DNA of 18,047 nucleotides from DASYSL01 sp036003365 (GCA_036003365.1 DASYSL010000073.1:1-18047); one strand, 5' to 3'; positions 1-7,653 are shown, counted from the first letter of the stretch. A program made the numbers and translations. The notes: generated by a model from the letters alone, not told the origin.

Positions 1-1220
1 CCATCCGCGTCGACGATGTAGATCCCGCGCTTGCCACCGTGGTCGCTCGAGTACACGAGATGGCGCCCGTCGGGCGCCCAGCGCGGACTGAAGTTGGAGC
101 CTCCGCTGACGACTTGCCGCGGATCCTGACCGTTCATGTCCACGACATAGATATCGAATCCGCTGCCCGAGCGGGAAACAAAAGCGATGCGATCTCCCTT
201 GGGCGACCAGTCGGGCGAGTCGGTATAGGAGAGCCCATAGACGAGCCGGCGCACGTTGGCGCCGTCGGCGTCCATCACGTACACCTGCGGCGAGCCGCCA
301 CGATCGGACGTGAAGGCGATCTGCTGGCCGTTGGGCGCCCAGGTCGGCGAGTTGTCGATGGAGCGCGACTTGGTGAGCCGCCGCGGCGTGCCACCCGTGG
401 CGCCGATGACGTAGATCTCGGCGTTGCCCTCGAACGACGAGCAGAAGGCGATCTGCGAGCCATCGGGCGAGTAGGCGGGCGCGATGTTGAGCCCGCCCCC
501 CGAGCGCAGGAGAGCGGCCTTGCCGCCCCCCGACGGCACCTGGTAGAGCGACCAGCCATGCGCGCCCATCCAGGAGAAGGCGATGGTCTTCGTATTGGTG
601 GACCACGACGGCGACAGCGCGAGCCCGCCCTTGGTGAGCGGGTGCGGATTGAAGCCGTCTTGGTCCATGACGAACACGTTCTTCTCCTGGCGCCCGCCGG
701 CCACGAAGGCGATGCGCGTCTCGGCGATGCCGCGCTCGCCGGTGAGCTGGTAGACGATGTCGTCGGCGAGGCGGTGGATGAGGGTGCGCGAGCTCGAGGC
801 CGGACCGCGGAACTCGCTCTTGCCGATCAGGCGCTTGGCCGGGAAGTCCTTCACCTCGGCGCTCACCACCATGGTGCCGCCGCGCAGCGTGAGCTTGGGC
901 TCGACCACCGCCTGCACGTCGAACGGGGTCTCGCCCTGCACCCAGGCGCGCGTCACCGCGCACACGTCCGAGTGGTCGAGATCGTCGTAGAGGATGCCGT
1001 CGCCGGTCACCGCCTGCGCTCGCGCACCGGCGTCGCCGTCGGGCGTGAAGCTGTTCTGGATGAGGCGGATCTGGCGCGCGCGATTCTTGCTGATGCCGAT
1101 GCGCACGTCGTTGGCCGAGCCGCCCTGCGCGAAAACCGGTGCGGCGGTCACCATGCATCCCAGAAGCGCGGCCGAGGCCGCCGCGAGAGCCGCCCTATGG
1201 GCCGCTGAATTCGAACGCAA
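1..1220 (-). CDS. tolB: Tol-Pal system beta-propeller protein TolB (3' end cut by window edge)
   Basis: This is a periplasmic TolB: an N-terminal domain followed by WD40/PD40-like propeller blades. Blades with the usual SPDG-type turn and a following I-A-F strand recur (APAYSPDGSQIAF, SPTWAPNGQQIAF, SPDWSPKGDRIAF, SPRWAPDGRHLVY), each followed by a Y-x-x-D/G strand. About 406 codons are visible and the frame is open to base 1, so the C-terminus is missing. No ATG sits at a sensible place. The frame runs upstream through a good signal peptide (AALAAASAALLG...VFAQ) to a TTG at 1220, which has a G-run six bases before it and overlaps the preceding gene by 26 bases. An ATG at 1154 would cut the signal peptide in half. 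The gene follows tolQ, tolR and a TolA-like gene, which fixes its identity. The start is less certain than the function. Confidence 0.9.
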   Translation of the reverse strand, partial: MRSNSAAHRAALAAASAALLGCMVTAAPVFAQGGSANDVRIGISKNRARQIRLIQNSFTPDGDAGARAQAVTGDGILYDDLDHSDVCAVTRAWVQGETPFDVQAVVEPKLTLRGGTMVVSAEVKDFPAKRLIGKSEFRGPASSSRTLIHRLADDIVYQLTGERGIAETRIAFVAGGRQEKNVFVMDQDGFNPHPLTKGGLALSPSWSTNTKTIAFSWMGAHGWSLYQVPSGGGKAALLRSGGGLNIAPAYSPDGSQIAFCSSFEGNAEIYVIGATGGTPRRLTKSRSIDNSPTWAPNGQQIAFTSDRGGSPQVYVMDADGANVRRLVYGLSYTDSPDWSPKGDRIAFVSRSGSGFDIYVVDMNGQDPRQVVSGGSNFSPRWAPDGRHLVYSSDHGGKRGIYIVDAD

Positions 1221-1842
1221 AGTGAACCCCCAGGGTGGGATTCGTGTAGCCCAGCGGCAAGGGCGGCACGGGGTCCGAGACGAGCACGGCACGGAGCGCC
1301 GATTGGTCGAAGAACGCCACACCCGAGCTCTCCTCCACCTTGGCGTCCTTCACCTTGCCGTCCCGGCCGATGTGGAAATAGACGACGGCGCGCGCCGGCT
1401 GCCCGTTGGGTGACACACCGGCGGGCGCCGACCAGTTCTGTCCGATCTTGTTGCGCAGCGCGATCAGGTAGTACGTGAACTCGAAGTTGGCGTCGTCGAC
1501 GCCGACTTCCGCCGAGAGTCCGGCCGCGCCCACGGATGCGGCACCGGTCGTGTTCTCCATCTCTTTGGTCTTGGGCTTGGGCGGCTCGTTGTTCTTGGTC
1601 TTGGGAATCTTGACCACTTCGTCGGTCGGGCGATTGGGCGTCTTCTCGGGCGTGAGCTGGGCCGATGGCTTCTCGGGCTCGGGCGCGGGCGCCTGAGCCG
1701 CCGGCTGGGACGTGGCCGAGGCCGAGAGCAGATGCACGTCGAGGGTCTGCGGGATACGCGCCTGGGCGGGAAACACCGCGAAGAGGGCGACGAGGACGCC
1801 GGCGTGGAGCAGCGCCGAGGCCACGAGCGCGCGCGAACGCAT
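1195..1842 (-). CDS. tolA: TolA/TonB-like energy transducer
   Basis: A 215-residue inner-membrane-anchored periplasmic protein. One hydrophobic segment lies at about residues 7-27. A Pro/Lys/Glu-rich spacer follows at about 45-98. The C-terminal domain, at about 120-213, is of TonB_C/TolA_C type: an ALRNKIGQNW helix, then FHIGRDGKVKDAKV and a D-Q-S-A-L-R-A-V helix with a P-P-L-P turn. It would couple the TolQ-TolR proton motor to the outer membrane. Position between tolR (3 bases upstream) and tolB argues for TolA. The short proline-rich spacer and the C-terminal domain resemble TonB more than the long helical TolA of E. coli, so automated pipelines may call it an energy transducer TonB. The ATG at 1842 is immediately behind the tolR stop. 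Confidence 0.82.
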   Translation of the reverse strand: MRSRALVASALLHAGVLVALFAVFPAQARIPQTLDVHLLSASATSQPAAQAPAPEPEKPSAQLTPEKTPNRPTDEVVKIPKTKNNEPPKPKTKEMENTTGAASVGAAGLSAEVGVDDANFEFTYYLIALRNKIGQNWSAPAGVSPNGQPARAVVYFHIGRDGKVKDAKVEESSGVAFFDQSALRAVLVSDPVPPLPLGYTNPTLGVHFAFEFSGP

Positions 1843-1845
1843 GGT

Positions 1846-2274
1846 CTAGCGCCGTCTCCCGACCACGGTCTCTTCGGGTTCGGTGATGAGGCCCACGTCG
1901 GTCACGCCGGCATGCCGCACGCGTCCCAGGATGCGCGCCACCGTGCCGTAGGGCACGCGCGTGTCGGCGCGCACCATGACCGGACGCTGATCGGCGCCGG
2001 CTTCGGCGAGCGCGCTCTCGAGATCGTCCAAGGTCACGGGCTTCTCCCCCACCCGCATGGTGCCGTCGGCGAGCACGTCGAGCACGACGCCCTCGTGCGT
2101 GTCGAGACCGGTCGACGAAGCCTTGGGCAATTTGAGATCGAGCCCACCCTGAAGCAGCGGTGCCGTCACCATGAAGATGATGAGGAGGACGAGCACCACG
2201 TCCACGAGCGGCACGATGTTGATCTCGGCCATGGGACGGCGGCCCAGATCGCCGCCTTGCATCATCGACGGCAC
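1846..2274 (-). CDS. tolR: Biopolymer transport protein TolR/ExbD
   Basis: A 142-residue ExbD/TolR family protein, the proton-responsive partner of TolQ. The signature is N-terminal: MAEINIVPLVDVVLVLLIIF at residues 15-34, with the key membrane aspartate at D25 inside the single transmembrane helix. A small periplasmic domain follows, with the usual D-x-R-V-P-Y-G-x-V pattern and a V-x-L-I-T-E-P end. Length is normal for the family. The preferred start is a GTG at 2274, one base after the tolQ stop, with a GAGGG motif about seven bases upstream. In-frame ATGs at 2265 and 2262 are alternatives. Spacing to both neighbours is a few bases, so it is clearly co-translated with tolQ and the TolA-like gene. 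Confidence 0.93.
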   Translation of the reverse strand: MPSMMQGGDLGRRPMAEINIVPLVDVVLVLLIIFMVTAPLLQGGLDLKLPKASSTGLDTHEGVVLDVLADGTMRVGEKPVTLDDLESALAEAGADQRPVMVRADTRVPYGTVARILGRVRHAGVTDVGLITEPEETVVGRRR

Positions 2275-2275
2275 G

Positions 2276-3034
2276 TCACGCCCTCGCTTCGCGTCGCGCC
2301 GCGTCCAGGGGAGCCCGCGCCCCGTGCCCCGGCTCGGCGGATTCGAGGAAGAGCGCGTCGGCGAACTCGGTCACGAACGAGCCCGCGCCGCCATCCAGCG
2401 TGCGCAGTCGCGACACGAGCGAGTTGTAGCCGATGACCGAGGGAATGGCGGCGGCGAGGCCGGCGAGCGTGGCGATCAGGGCTTCCGCGATGCCGGGAGC
2501 CACGACCACGAGGCTGGCCGAGCCCTGCGAGCCGATGTTGAGGAACGAGGTCATGACGCCCCACACCGTGCCCATGAGGCCGAGGAAGGGTGCCACGCTA
2601 CCGGTGGTGGCGAGAAAGGAGACGTGGCGCTCGAGCCGCTCCATCTCATCGGTGCGCGCGCGCTGCATGGCGCGCGAGGCGAGCTCGATGGCCACGGCGT
2701 CGGTGTCGGCCGCGCTCCGCCCCCCGGACTCGAGTGCCGAAGCACCGGCCAGGGCGACCTTGGCGAGGAGCGAATCGGGATATTGCGCCGCCAGGAGCCG
2801 CGCTTCGGCGAGGCGGCGGCCGCCACGGAAGGCGCGCAGGAAGGCGCCGTCGGCCTTGGCCACGCGGCGCAACAGACGGCCGCGCTCCCAGATCACCGAC
2901 CACGAGATCACCGACATGACGAGCAGGAGCGCCAGGACCAGCTTGGCGAACAGGCCGGCTTCGAGAATGAGACCCCAGACGCTGGTCCGGGTGTCGACCG
3001 CGACGAGCGTGGGAATGAGCCGGGCGAGACCCAT
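2276..3034 (-). CDS. tolQ: TolQ/ExbB/MotA family proton channel protein
   Basis: A 252-residue inner-membrane subunit of the Tol motor. Transmembrane helix 1 is at about residues 28-49 (LFAKLVLALLLVMSVISW). After a long cytoplasmic loop, the conserved TolQ/ExbB pair of helices contains GSVAPFLGLMGTVWGVM and TLAGLAAAIPSVIGYN. These motifs and the position directly before tolR identify it. The frame is open further upstream to 3274, but the extra residues are basic and proline-rich with no membrane character. The ATG at 3034 has an AGGAAGAGGA purine tract seven bases before it and gives the normal family length, so it is chosen. A possible promoter lies at 3121-3150. Confidence 0.93.
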   Translation of the reverse strand: MGLARLIPTLVAVDTRTSVWGLILEAGLFAKLVLALLLVMSVISWSVIWERGRLLRRVAKADGAFLRAFRGGRRLAEARLLAAQYPDSLLAKVALAGASALESGGRSAADTDAVAIELASRAMQRARTDEMERLERHVSFLATTGSVAPFLGLMGTVWGVMTSFLNIGSQGSASLVVVAPGIAEALIATLAGLAAAIPSVIGYNSLVSRLRTLDGGAGSFVTEFADALFLESAEPGHGARAPLDAARREARA

Positions 3035-3120
3035 CCGGATGTCCTCTTCCTGGGCGGGAGAAGCCCCGCCCGTTTCGCCTAGGGCGGCGTGGGCGAGCCT
3101 CGCGGGGGGCGAACACGAGC

Positions 3121-3150
3121 AACCTAGCACAGGGACGAGGGATGGATCAA
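3121..3150 (-). promoter_or_regulatory. Possible sigma-70-type promoter of the tol operon
   Basis: On the minus strand a TTGATC hexamer (3150-3145) is followed, after 18 bases, by TAGGTT (3126-3121) preceded by TG one base upstream, an extended -10 arrangement. This would start transcription about 80 bases before the tolQ ATG. It matches 4/6 and 3/6 of the consensus by eye. The hexamers come from visual inspection only and the background is GC-rich, so it remains a candidate. Confidence 0.35.
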
Positions 3151-3308
3151 TTTCGGCGCCCGAGTTTGGGGTCAGCGAATCGTCAACCGCAGGCCCCCGG
3201 GGGTCACTGCCGGGTTTGACAGGAAGCGCACCCCTCGCGCGCGGGCGGCATGATAGATATGGTTTCGCGCCCACCCACCGTCACGATTCGCACCTCGAAG
3301 GAGTATCG

Positions 3309-3935
3309 ATGGCCACGCCCGGCTCCGCCCATCCGGCCCCCCGCATCCTGGCTCGCGCTCTGCGCTGGGGGCTCGTCTTCTCGGCTCCCTTCGCCATCGC
3401 TTCGTGCAGCACGCACCGTGGCTCGGAGTCGGAGGTGCAGGCGGCCACGGCGCAGGCCAAGACGCAGGTCACGGACACCACCCTGGCGCCGGACTTCTCG
3501 CTCCCCGACCTCAAGGGCCGCACCGTGCACCTGAAGGACTTCCGCGGCAAGGTCGTGGTGCTCGACTTCTGGGCCACGTGGTGCGGCCCGTGCAGGATGG
3601 AGATCCCGCACTTCGTCGAGCTCATGAAGCGGCACGGTGGCAAGGGGCTCGAGATCGTGGGCGTGGCCATGGACGAGCCGGGCGCCGAGGTGGTCAAGCC
3701 GTTCGTCGAGAAGAACGGGCTCTCCTATCACGTGCTGATCGGCGATCTCTACACGGCGAACCGCTACGGCGGCGTGGACGCGCTGCCCACCACCTTCGTC
3801 ATCGACAAGGGCGGGCACATCGCGCGCAAGTACATCGGCTACCGGAGCCTCGAGTCGTTCGAGGAGGATCTGGCGCCGCTGCTCGAGTCGGCGTCGCCGA
3901 AGGACAGCACGGCCGCGGCCGCGAAATCGGGCTAG
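3309..3935 (+). CDS. TlpA-like thioredoxin-fold lipoprotein
   Basis: A 208-residue exported disulfide-handling protein of the TlpA/ResA/AhpC-TSA type. Residues 1-33 form a lipoprotein signal with a lipobox ending I-A-S-C33. The domain begins APDFSLPDLKGRTVHLKDFRGK, shown here only as a motif region at about 60-81. The redox-active site is W91-C92-G93-P94-C95, and the cis-proline motif is in ALPTTFVIDK. It probably reduces or oxidises cysteines on the periplasmic side, for instance in cytochrome maturation, but the partner cannot be read from the sequence. The ATG at 3309 has an AAGGAG five bases upstream; the open frame continues back to 2433, antisense to tolQ, and is not used. It is the only plus-strand gene in the window. 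Confidence 0.9.
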   Translation: MATPGSAHPAPRILARALRWGLVFSAPFAIASCSTHRGSESEVQAATAQAKTQVTDTTLAPDFSLPDLKGRTVHLKDFRGKVVVLDFWATWCGPCRMEIPHFVELMKRHGGKGLEIVGVAMDEPGAEVVKPFVEKNGLSYHVLIGDLYTANRYGGVDALPTTFVIDKGGHIARKYIGYRSLESFEEDLAPLLESASPKDSTAAAAKSG

Positions 3936-5906
3936 CTAGGGCAGCAGCACCACCCGCTTCACGCCCTTCACGCCGTCCACGTCGTAGCGCAGGAAGTACA
4001 CGCCCGCGGTGAGCGCGCGCCGGTCGCGCGCCGCACTCCACTGGAGGGCATAGCGCCCGGCGGGGCGGAAGCCCGCGGCCAGAGTCCCTGTCTTCTTCCC
4101 CTGCACGTCGAAGAGCTCGACACGCGCTTCGGCGTCGCGCGCCAGATCGAGCGTCAGCTGCAAGGTACCGCGCGACGGATTCGCCCCCACGAGCGCGAGG
4201 CCGCTGTGCGAGGGCAGGTCCGGACCCACCGCCACCGGGGACGAGCCCACGGTGGCCGAGAGCGTGACGCGCAGCGTCCCCTGGACCGATCCGCCCGGAA
4301 TCCCGCTTTCGTCCATCGTCGGGAGATCGACCTCACCTTGATAGAGGCTGTCCGGCGTGGCGTCGGAATCATGGAAGGCCACGGAGTACTGGACGGAGTC
4401 CGCGCCCACGAGCAGCGGATCGTCGGGCGGTGCGGTGAGAGTGAAGTGCCCGGCGCCGTCGTCGACCACGGCCGGCCCCACCTCGAGACGCGCGGCCGGG
4501 GTCGCCGAAGGCGTGTTGTAGACGGCGAACGTCTGCTCGACGAAACCGCCGGCGGGCTGCGTGCCCCAGTCGATGGCGCGCGTGTTGGTGAAGGGATCGC
4601 TGCTGAGCGAGGGCACGGCGTGCGCCAGCACGGTGCCGCTGAGCGGCACCAGACGCACGGGAGTTTCGGGATCGTCCGACGATACCTGCAGGGCTCCCGA
4701 CAAGACGGCAGGGGTCAGGTTGTCGATGGCCACGCTGTCGATCTCGCCGGGGAATCCCGCCTGGGCGACGAAAGGCCCCGAGGGGGCGGAGAACCCGGCC
4801 GGCACGGCGACGCTGAAATCGAGCCCATCGGCCGGCACAGCCGCGACGTTCGTGACCGTGACGGCGAGCTTGGGCTCGGCATAGCCCACGATGAAAGTCC
4901 CGAAGTCGAGCGAGGCTTCGGCGATCTGCGAGAGCGCCGGTCTCGCGAAGTCGACAGCCACCGGCAAGTGATCGCTCGTGCGCTGCAGCGCGTCGGCCAC
5001 CGCCTGAGTGATCGTGGGATCGATGGGCGCGTCGTTGATGTTCTTGTTGAAGTGATTGCCGTCGTTCCCCCACGGCCGGTACTTGCCCGGAATCCAGTCG
5101 AGCCCGTGCCCGTCGTCCATGGTCGAGGAGAACAGCACCTGGTCGAAGCGGTCGTCGAGCCCGCCGGTCGCGCCGCCGTCACCCGGCGTGAGCAGACCGG
5201 TGCGGGTCGACTGCGTGTGCACGGCGGCGAAGCCACCATTGTTGTTCCACGCTCCCTGCGCGTTGAGCGGATCGTGGGCGCGGCCGTCGTTGTCGGCCTC
5301 GTTCTCGAGGAAGATCACGTAGCCCGAGTCCGTGTTGGCGTACACGTTCATGTCGCCGCAGTACACGAAATTGGTGTTGGCCGGGAGGTTGTTGGCGTAG
5401 TTGCGCGCCACCTTGGCCTCGATGCGGCGCTGGTGCTCGTTGGTGAGTCCCATGCTGGCCTTGAGGTGCATCGAGAGCACGTGCAGCTCGGCGGCGGCAG
5501 TGGTGTAGCCGTTCAGGCGGAAATGGTAGTCGGCGATGTCGCGAAGATCGGTGGTCAGATAGGTGGCATCGAGAAACGTGATGGCGGCCGGCTTGTAGTA
5601 GAAGGCGTTGTTGGTGTCGGGGCCATTGTTGTACGGCACCAGCGCCCACTGGCCCGGTTGGATGGCCTCGAGAACGTTCACGCGGAACTGTTCTGCCTGC
5701 GTCGCCCCGGTCATTTCCTGCACCACGAGCACGTCGGGCTGGATGTCGGTGAGGACGGTCCGGTAGGCCGGCTCGCGCACCGAGGCCGTGCTCCCCGGAT
5801 AGTTGAGGACGTTCCAGTTGACGAAGCGGAGGGCGAAGGCGGGGTGCGCGGCGAAGAACATCGATGCCAGCGAAACGAGCACGGCGCGGCGTAGCACGGG
5901 GGCCAT
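3936..5906 (-). CDS. Secreted endonuclease/exonuclease/phosphatase-fold protein with type IX-like C-terminal domain
   Basis: A 656-residue secreted protein. A signal peptide covers about residues 1-25 (cleavage after AFA). The EEP (DNase I-like) domain spans about 26-320 with the expected catalytic landmarks: FVNWNVLNY, VVQEM (E64), YCGDMNVYAN and TSDHLPVAVDF. An Ig-like choice-of-anchor segment follows (LDFGTFIVGYAEPKLAVTV), then a second beta-rich region. The last ~90 residues are a FlgD-like / type IX sorting-type domain (NPSRGTLQLTL, VELFDVQGKK, GVYFLRYDVDG). It is likely an extracellular nuclease or phosphodiesterase, but the substrate is not determined by the motifs. The ATG at 5906 has only a weak ribosome-binding site. 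Its stop codon abuts that of the convergent thioredoxin-like gene. Confidence 0.85.
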   Translation of the reverse strand: MAPVLRRAVLVSLASMFFAAHPAFALRFVNWNVLNYPGSTASVREPAYRTVLTDIQPDVLVVQEMTGATQAEQFRVNVLEAIQPGQWALVPYNNGPDTNNAFYYKPAAITFLDATYLTTDLRDIADYHFRLNGYTTAAAELHVLSMHLKASMGLTNEHQRRIEAKVARNYANNLPANTNFVYCGDMNVYANTDSGYVIFLENEADNDGRAHDPLNAQGAWNNNGGFAAVHTQSTRTGLLTPGDGGATGGLDDRFDQVLFSSTMDDGHGLDWIPGKYRPWGNDGNHFNKNINDAPIDPTITQAVADALQRTSDHLPVAVDFARPALSQIAEASLDFGTFIVGYAEPKLAVTVTNVAAVPADGLDFSVAVPAGFSAPSGPFVAQAGFPGEIDSVAIDNLTPAVLSGALQVSSDDPETPVRLVPLSGTVLAHAVPSLSSDPFTNTRAIDWGTQPAGGFVEQTFAVYNTPSATPAARLEVGPAVVDDGAGHFTLTAPPDDPLLVGADSVQYSVAFHDSDATPDSLYQGEVDLPTMDESGIPGGSVQGTLRVTLSATVGSSPVAVGPDLPSHSGLALVGANPSRGTLQLTLDLARDAEARVELFDVQGKKTGTLAAGFRPAGRYALQWSAARDRRALTAGVYFLRYDVDGVKGVKRVVLLP

Positions 5907-6001
5907 TCGGGGTCTCGCTCGGATGTGGAATCGGGGCCCCTCGCCGGTCGGATCCGCCGAGGGAGGAATCGGGTCAGCTTCTAATTTACCATTCCTCTGC
6001 C

Positions 6002-6043
6002 AAAGAAAAAATGCCCCCGCGCTCGTGCAAGCGCGGGGGCATT
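6002..6043 (-). terminator. Rho-independent terminator of the YceI-family gene
   Basis: A perfect 14-bp stem pairs 6010-6023 with 6030-6043 around a 6-base loop. On the minus strand it is followed by a T-rich run (TTTTTCTTT, 6010 to 6002). It lies 28 bases beyond the stop codon of the YceI-family gene. The T-run is on the minus-strand side only, so it works in that direction and separates this gene from the nuclease-like gene further on. Confidence 0.92.
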
Positions 6044-6060
6044 GCGCTGGCCGCGGGCGC

Positions 6061-6080
6061 CTTACATGCCCTTACATGCC
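6061..6080. repeat. Tandem 10-bp duplication across the YceI-family stop codon
   Basis: The decamer cttacatgcc occurs twice in a row. The second copy (6071-6080) carries the end of the coding sequence, with the TAA stop at 6072-6074; the first copy (6061-6070) is in the 3' untranslated region. The arrangement looks like replication slippage and leaves the protein unchanged. Confidence 0.85.
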
Positions 6081-6803
6081 CTTCGCCGCCGAGCCGCCCG
6101 ACGGAGCCGGGGTCGCCGGCTGGGAGGCTGCGGGGGCGGCCGGAGGCGCCGGGTACATGGCCTCCACGTTGATCACCAGATCGACGTCGTCGGAGAGCAG
6201 GAACGAGCCGTTGTCCAGGGTGCGGTTCCAGTTGATGCCGAAATCCTGGCGGTTCACCTTGCCGTGCGCCTCGAAGCCGGCGCGGCTCTGCCCGCCCTGC
6301 CCGCTCATGGCGCCCAGGAACTCGACCGCGAGAGTCACCGGCTTGGTGACGCCGCGCATCGTGAGGTCCCCCGTCACCTCGGCGTGCGTCGCGTCGACCG
6401 CCTTCACCGACGTGCTCTTGAACGTGATCTTGGGATTGTTGGCCACGTCGAAGAAGTCGGGACTGCGCAGGTGATTGTCGCGCTTCTCGTTTCCGGTATC
6501 GATCGAGTTCGCGTCGATGTCCGCGGTCAGCTGCATCGAGGCCAGGTTCTTGGGATCGAAGGTCACCGCGCCGGTGAACGAATCGAACTTGCCGGGCACG
6601 TGCGACACGATGTGACGCACCTGGAAGCCGATGGTGGTGTGGGCCCGGTCGAGGACGTAGGTCTGGGGACCGGCGGCCGCGGCCGGCGCCTTCGCAGGCG
6701 CGGCACTCGTCTTGGCCGGAACGGCGGAAGCCGCCAGGCCGGGCTGGGCGAGAAGCGCTCCCAGAATCAGCGTGGCCGCCAGCGCGCGAGCGGATCGGAT
6801 CAT
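6072..6803 (-). CDS. YceI-family periplasmic protein
   Basis: A 243-residue exported protein. A signal peptide covers about residues 1-27 (ALAATLILGALLAQPGLAAS). An Ala/Pro/Lys linker follows, and the YceI lipocalin-like barrel spans about 47-215. Typical YceI landmarks are YVLDRAHTTIGFQVRHI, FDSFTGAVTFDP, the D-N-H-L-R-S-P-D-F-F-D-V block, LTMRGVTKPVTL and FGINWNRTLDNG. YceI proteins bind isoprenoid-like lipids in the few cases studied; the ligand here is unknown. The Ala/Pro-rich C-terminal tail is not part of the domain. The ATG at 6803 is preceded by AAAGGAG ten bases away. The gene lies beyond the tRNA-Leu gene and ends in a strong terminator. Confidence 0.93.
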   Translation of the reverse strand: MIRSARALAATLILGALLAQPGLAASAVPAKTSAAPAKAPAAAAGPQTYVLDRAHTTIGFQVRHIVSHVPGKFDSFTGAVTFDPKNLASMQLTADIDANSIDTGNEKRDNHLRSPDFFDVANNPKITFKSTSVKAVDATHAEVTGDLTMRGVTKPVTLAVEFLGAMSGQGGQSRAGFEAHGKVNRQDFGINWNRTLDNGSFLLSDDVDLVINVEAMYPAPPAAPAASQPATPAPSGGSAAKGM

Positions 6804-7017
6804 GACGGAACTGCTCCTTTCTCGTGGAACACCGGATGCGAAAACGGAGAAAGCATCGACGGAGTTGGGATGCCGGGCGGGCGACGAAGATTCCCAATCA
6901 TGCTACAGGAACAGGGAGCGTGGCGCGCCGGGCCGGACCGCCCGGGCGTGGCGTTTCGCCATGTGTCGCCGACAGGATTTTGTGATTTCAGGCGCGACGG
7001 GCCGCGCGCTCGCGAAT

Positions 7018-7103
<86 letters not shown>

Positions 7104-7112
7104 ACTCGCGGC

Positions 7113-7141
7113 ATCTTGTCTGAGCGTGGCGGCGAAATCAA
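7113..7141 (-). promoter_or_regulatory. Possible promoter for tRNA-Leu
   Basis: On the minus strand TTGATT (7141-7136) and CAAGAT (7118-7113) are separated by exactly 17 bases. The predicted start point would lie only a few bases before the mature 5' end of the tRNA at 7103. The -10 element matches poorly (3/6). Read-through from secG is an alternative. Confidence 0.35.
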
Positions 7142-7163
7142 CCTCGCCCGACGTCCTGTCGGA

Positions 7164-7577
7164 TCACTTGCCTTGCGGATTGCTCGGCTTCTGCGGGGTC
7201 GTGGCCGGCGCGCCGGAAGGTGCGGCGCCACCCGGAGCGGGCGTGACCCCCGGGCGCTGCTGCGGTGGCTGCTGCGCTCCGGCCGGAGGCGTTTGCGCGC
7301 CGGCGGCGCGCTGCGCCGCTTGCTGCACGAGACTCCGACGTGCCGACACCTGCGTCGAGGTCATGGCGAGCGCCAGCGAGCTGACGAAGAAGAGCGCGCC
7401 CAGGACCACGGTCGCCTTGTTGAGGAACGTGGCCGCGCCGCGTCCGCCGAAGAGCGCCTGACTGCCGCCCGCGCCGAACGAGCCCGAGAGCCCGCCACCC
7501 TTGCCGGCCTGGAGCAGCACCGAGATCACGAGCAGCAAACAGATGAGGACGTGCAACACGATGAGGAACGGAAGCAT
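7164..7577 (-). CDS. secG: Preprotein translocase subunit SecG
   Basis: A 137-residue inner-membrane protein of the SecYEG channel. Two transmembrane helices are seen: about residues 2-22 (LPFLIVLHVLICLLLVISVL) and about 55-73 (FLNKATVVLGALFFVSSLA). Between them lies the family hallmark Q-A-G-K-G-G-G-L-S-G-S-F-G, then LFGGRGAATFL. The C-terminus carries about 50 extra residues rich in Pro, Gln and Ala, making it longer than the usual SecG. An earlier in-frame ATG at 7595 exists, but AAGGAG lies nine bases before the ATG at 7577, which also puts the first membrane helix at the N-terminus. It follows tpiA by 76 bases and precedes tRNA-Leu. Confidence 0.93.
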   Translation of the reverse strand: MLPFLIVLHVLICLLLVISVLLQAGKGGGLSGSFGAGGSQALFGGRGAATFLNKATVVLGALFFVSSLALAMTSTQVSARRSLVQQAAQRAAGAQTPPAGAQQPPQQRPGVTPAPGGAAPSGAPATTPQKPSNPQGK

Positions 7578-7653
7578 GAACGAAGGCTCCTTCATGAGAT
7601 CGGCGGCCGGGAGGCCGCCGAACCGCTACGTTACCAGCCGGCCGCCTCGGGCG

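Noticed and set aside
39..1208. Plus-strand open frame of 389 codons
   Set aside because: Antisense to tolB, whose propeller repeats read cleanly on the other strand.
3216..3264. Promoter for the thioredoxin-like gene from TTGACA at 3216-3221 and the AT-rich patch at 3251-3260
   Set aside because: The -35 is perfect, but the nearest -10-like hexamer is over 30 bases away and no acceptable hexamer occurs at 16-18 bases.
2433..3308. N-terminal extension of the thioredoxin-like lipoprotein (500-residue version)
   Set aside because: The extension is antisense to tolQ and has no homologous look. The ATG at 3309 has a strong ribosome-binding site and begins a proper lipoprotein signal.
4206..5894. 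Plus-strand open frame of 562 codons
   Set aside because: Antisense to the nuclease-fold gene, low-complexity Val/Gly/Arg/His composition, no recognisable motif.
6948..6963. Small hairpin TGGCG-TTT-CGCCA downstream of tRNA-Leu as its terminator
   Set aside because: Five base pairs with a three-base loop and no T-run, about 60 bases beyond the tRNA; not convincing.
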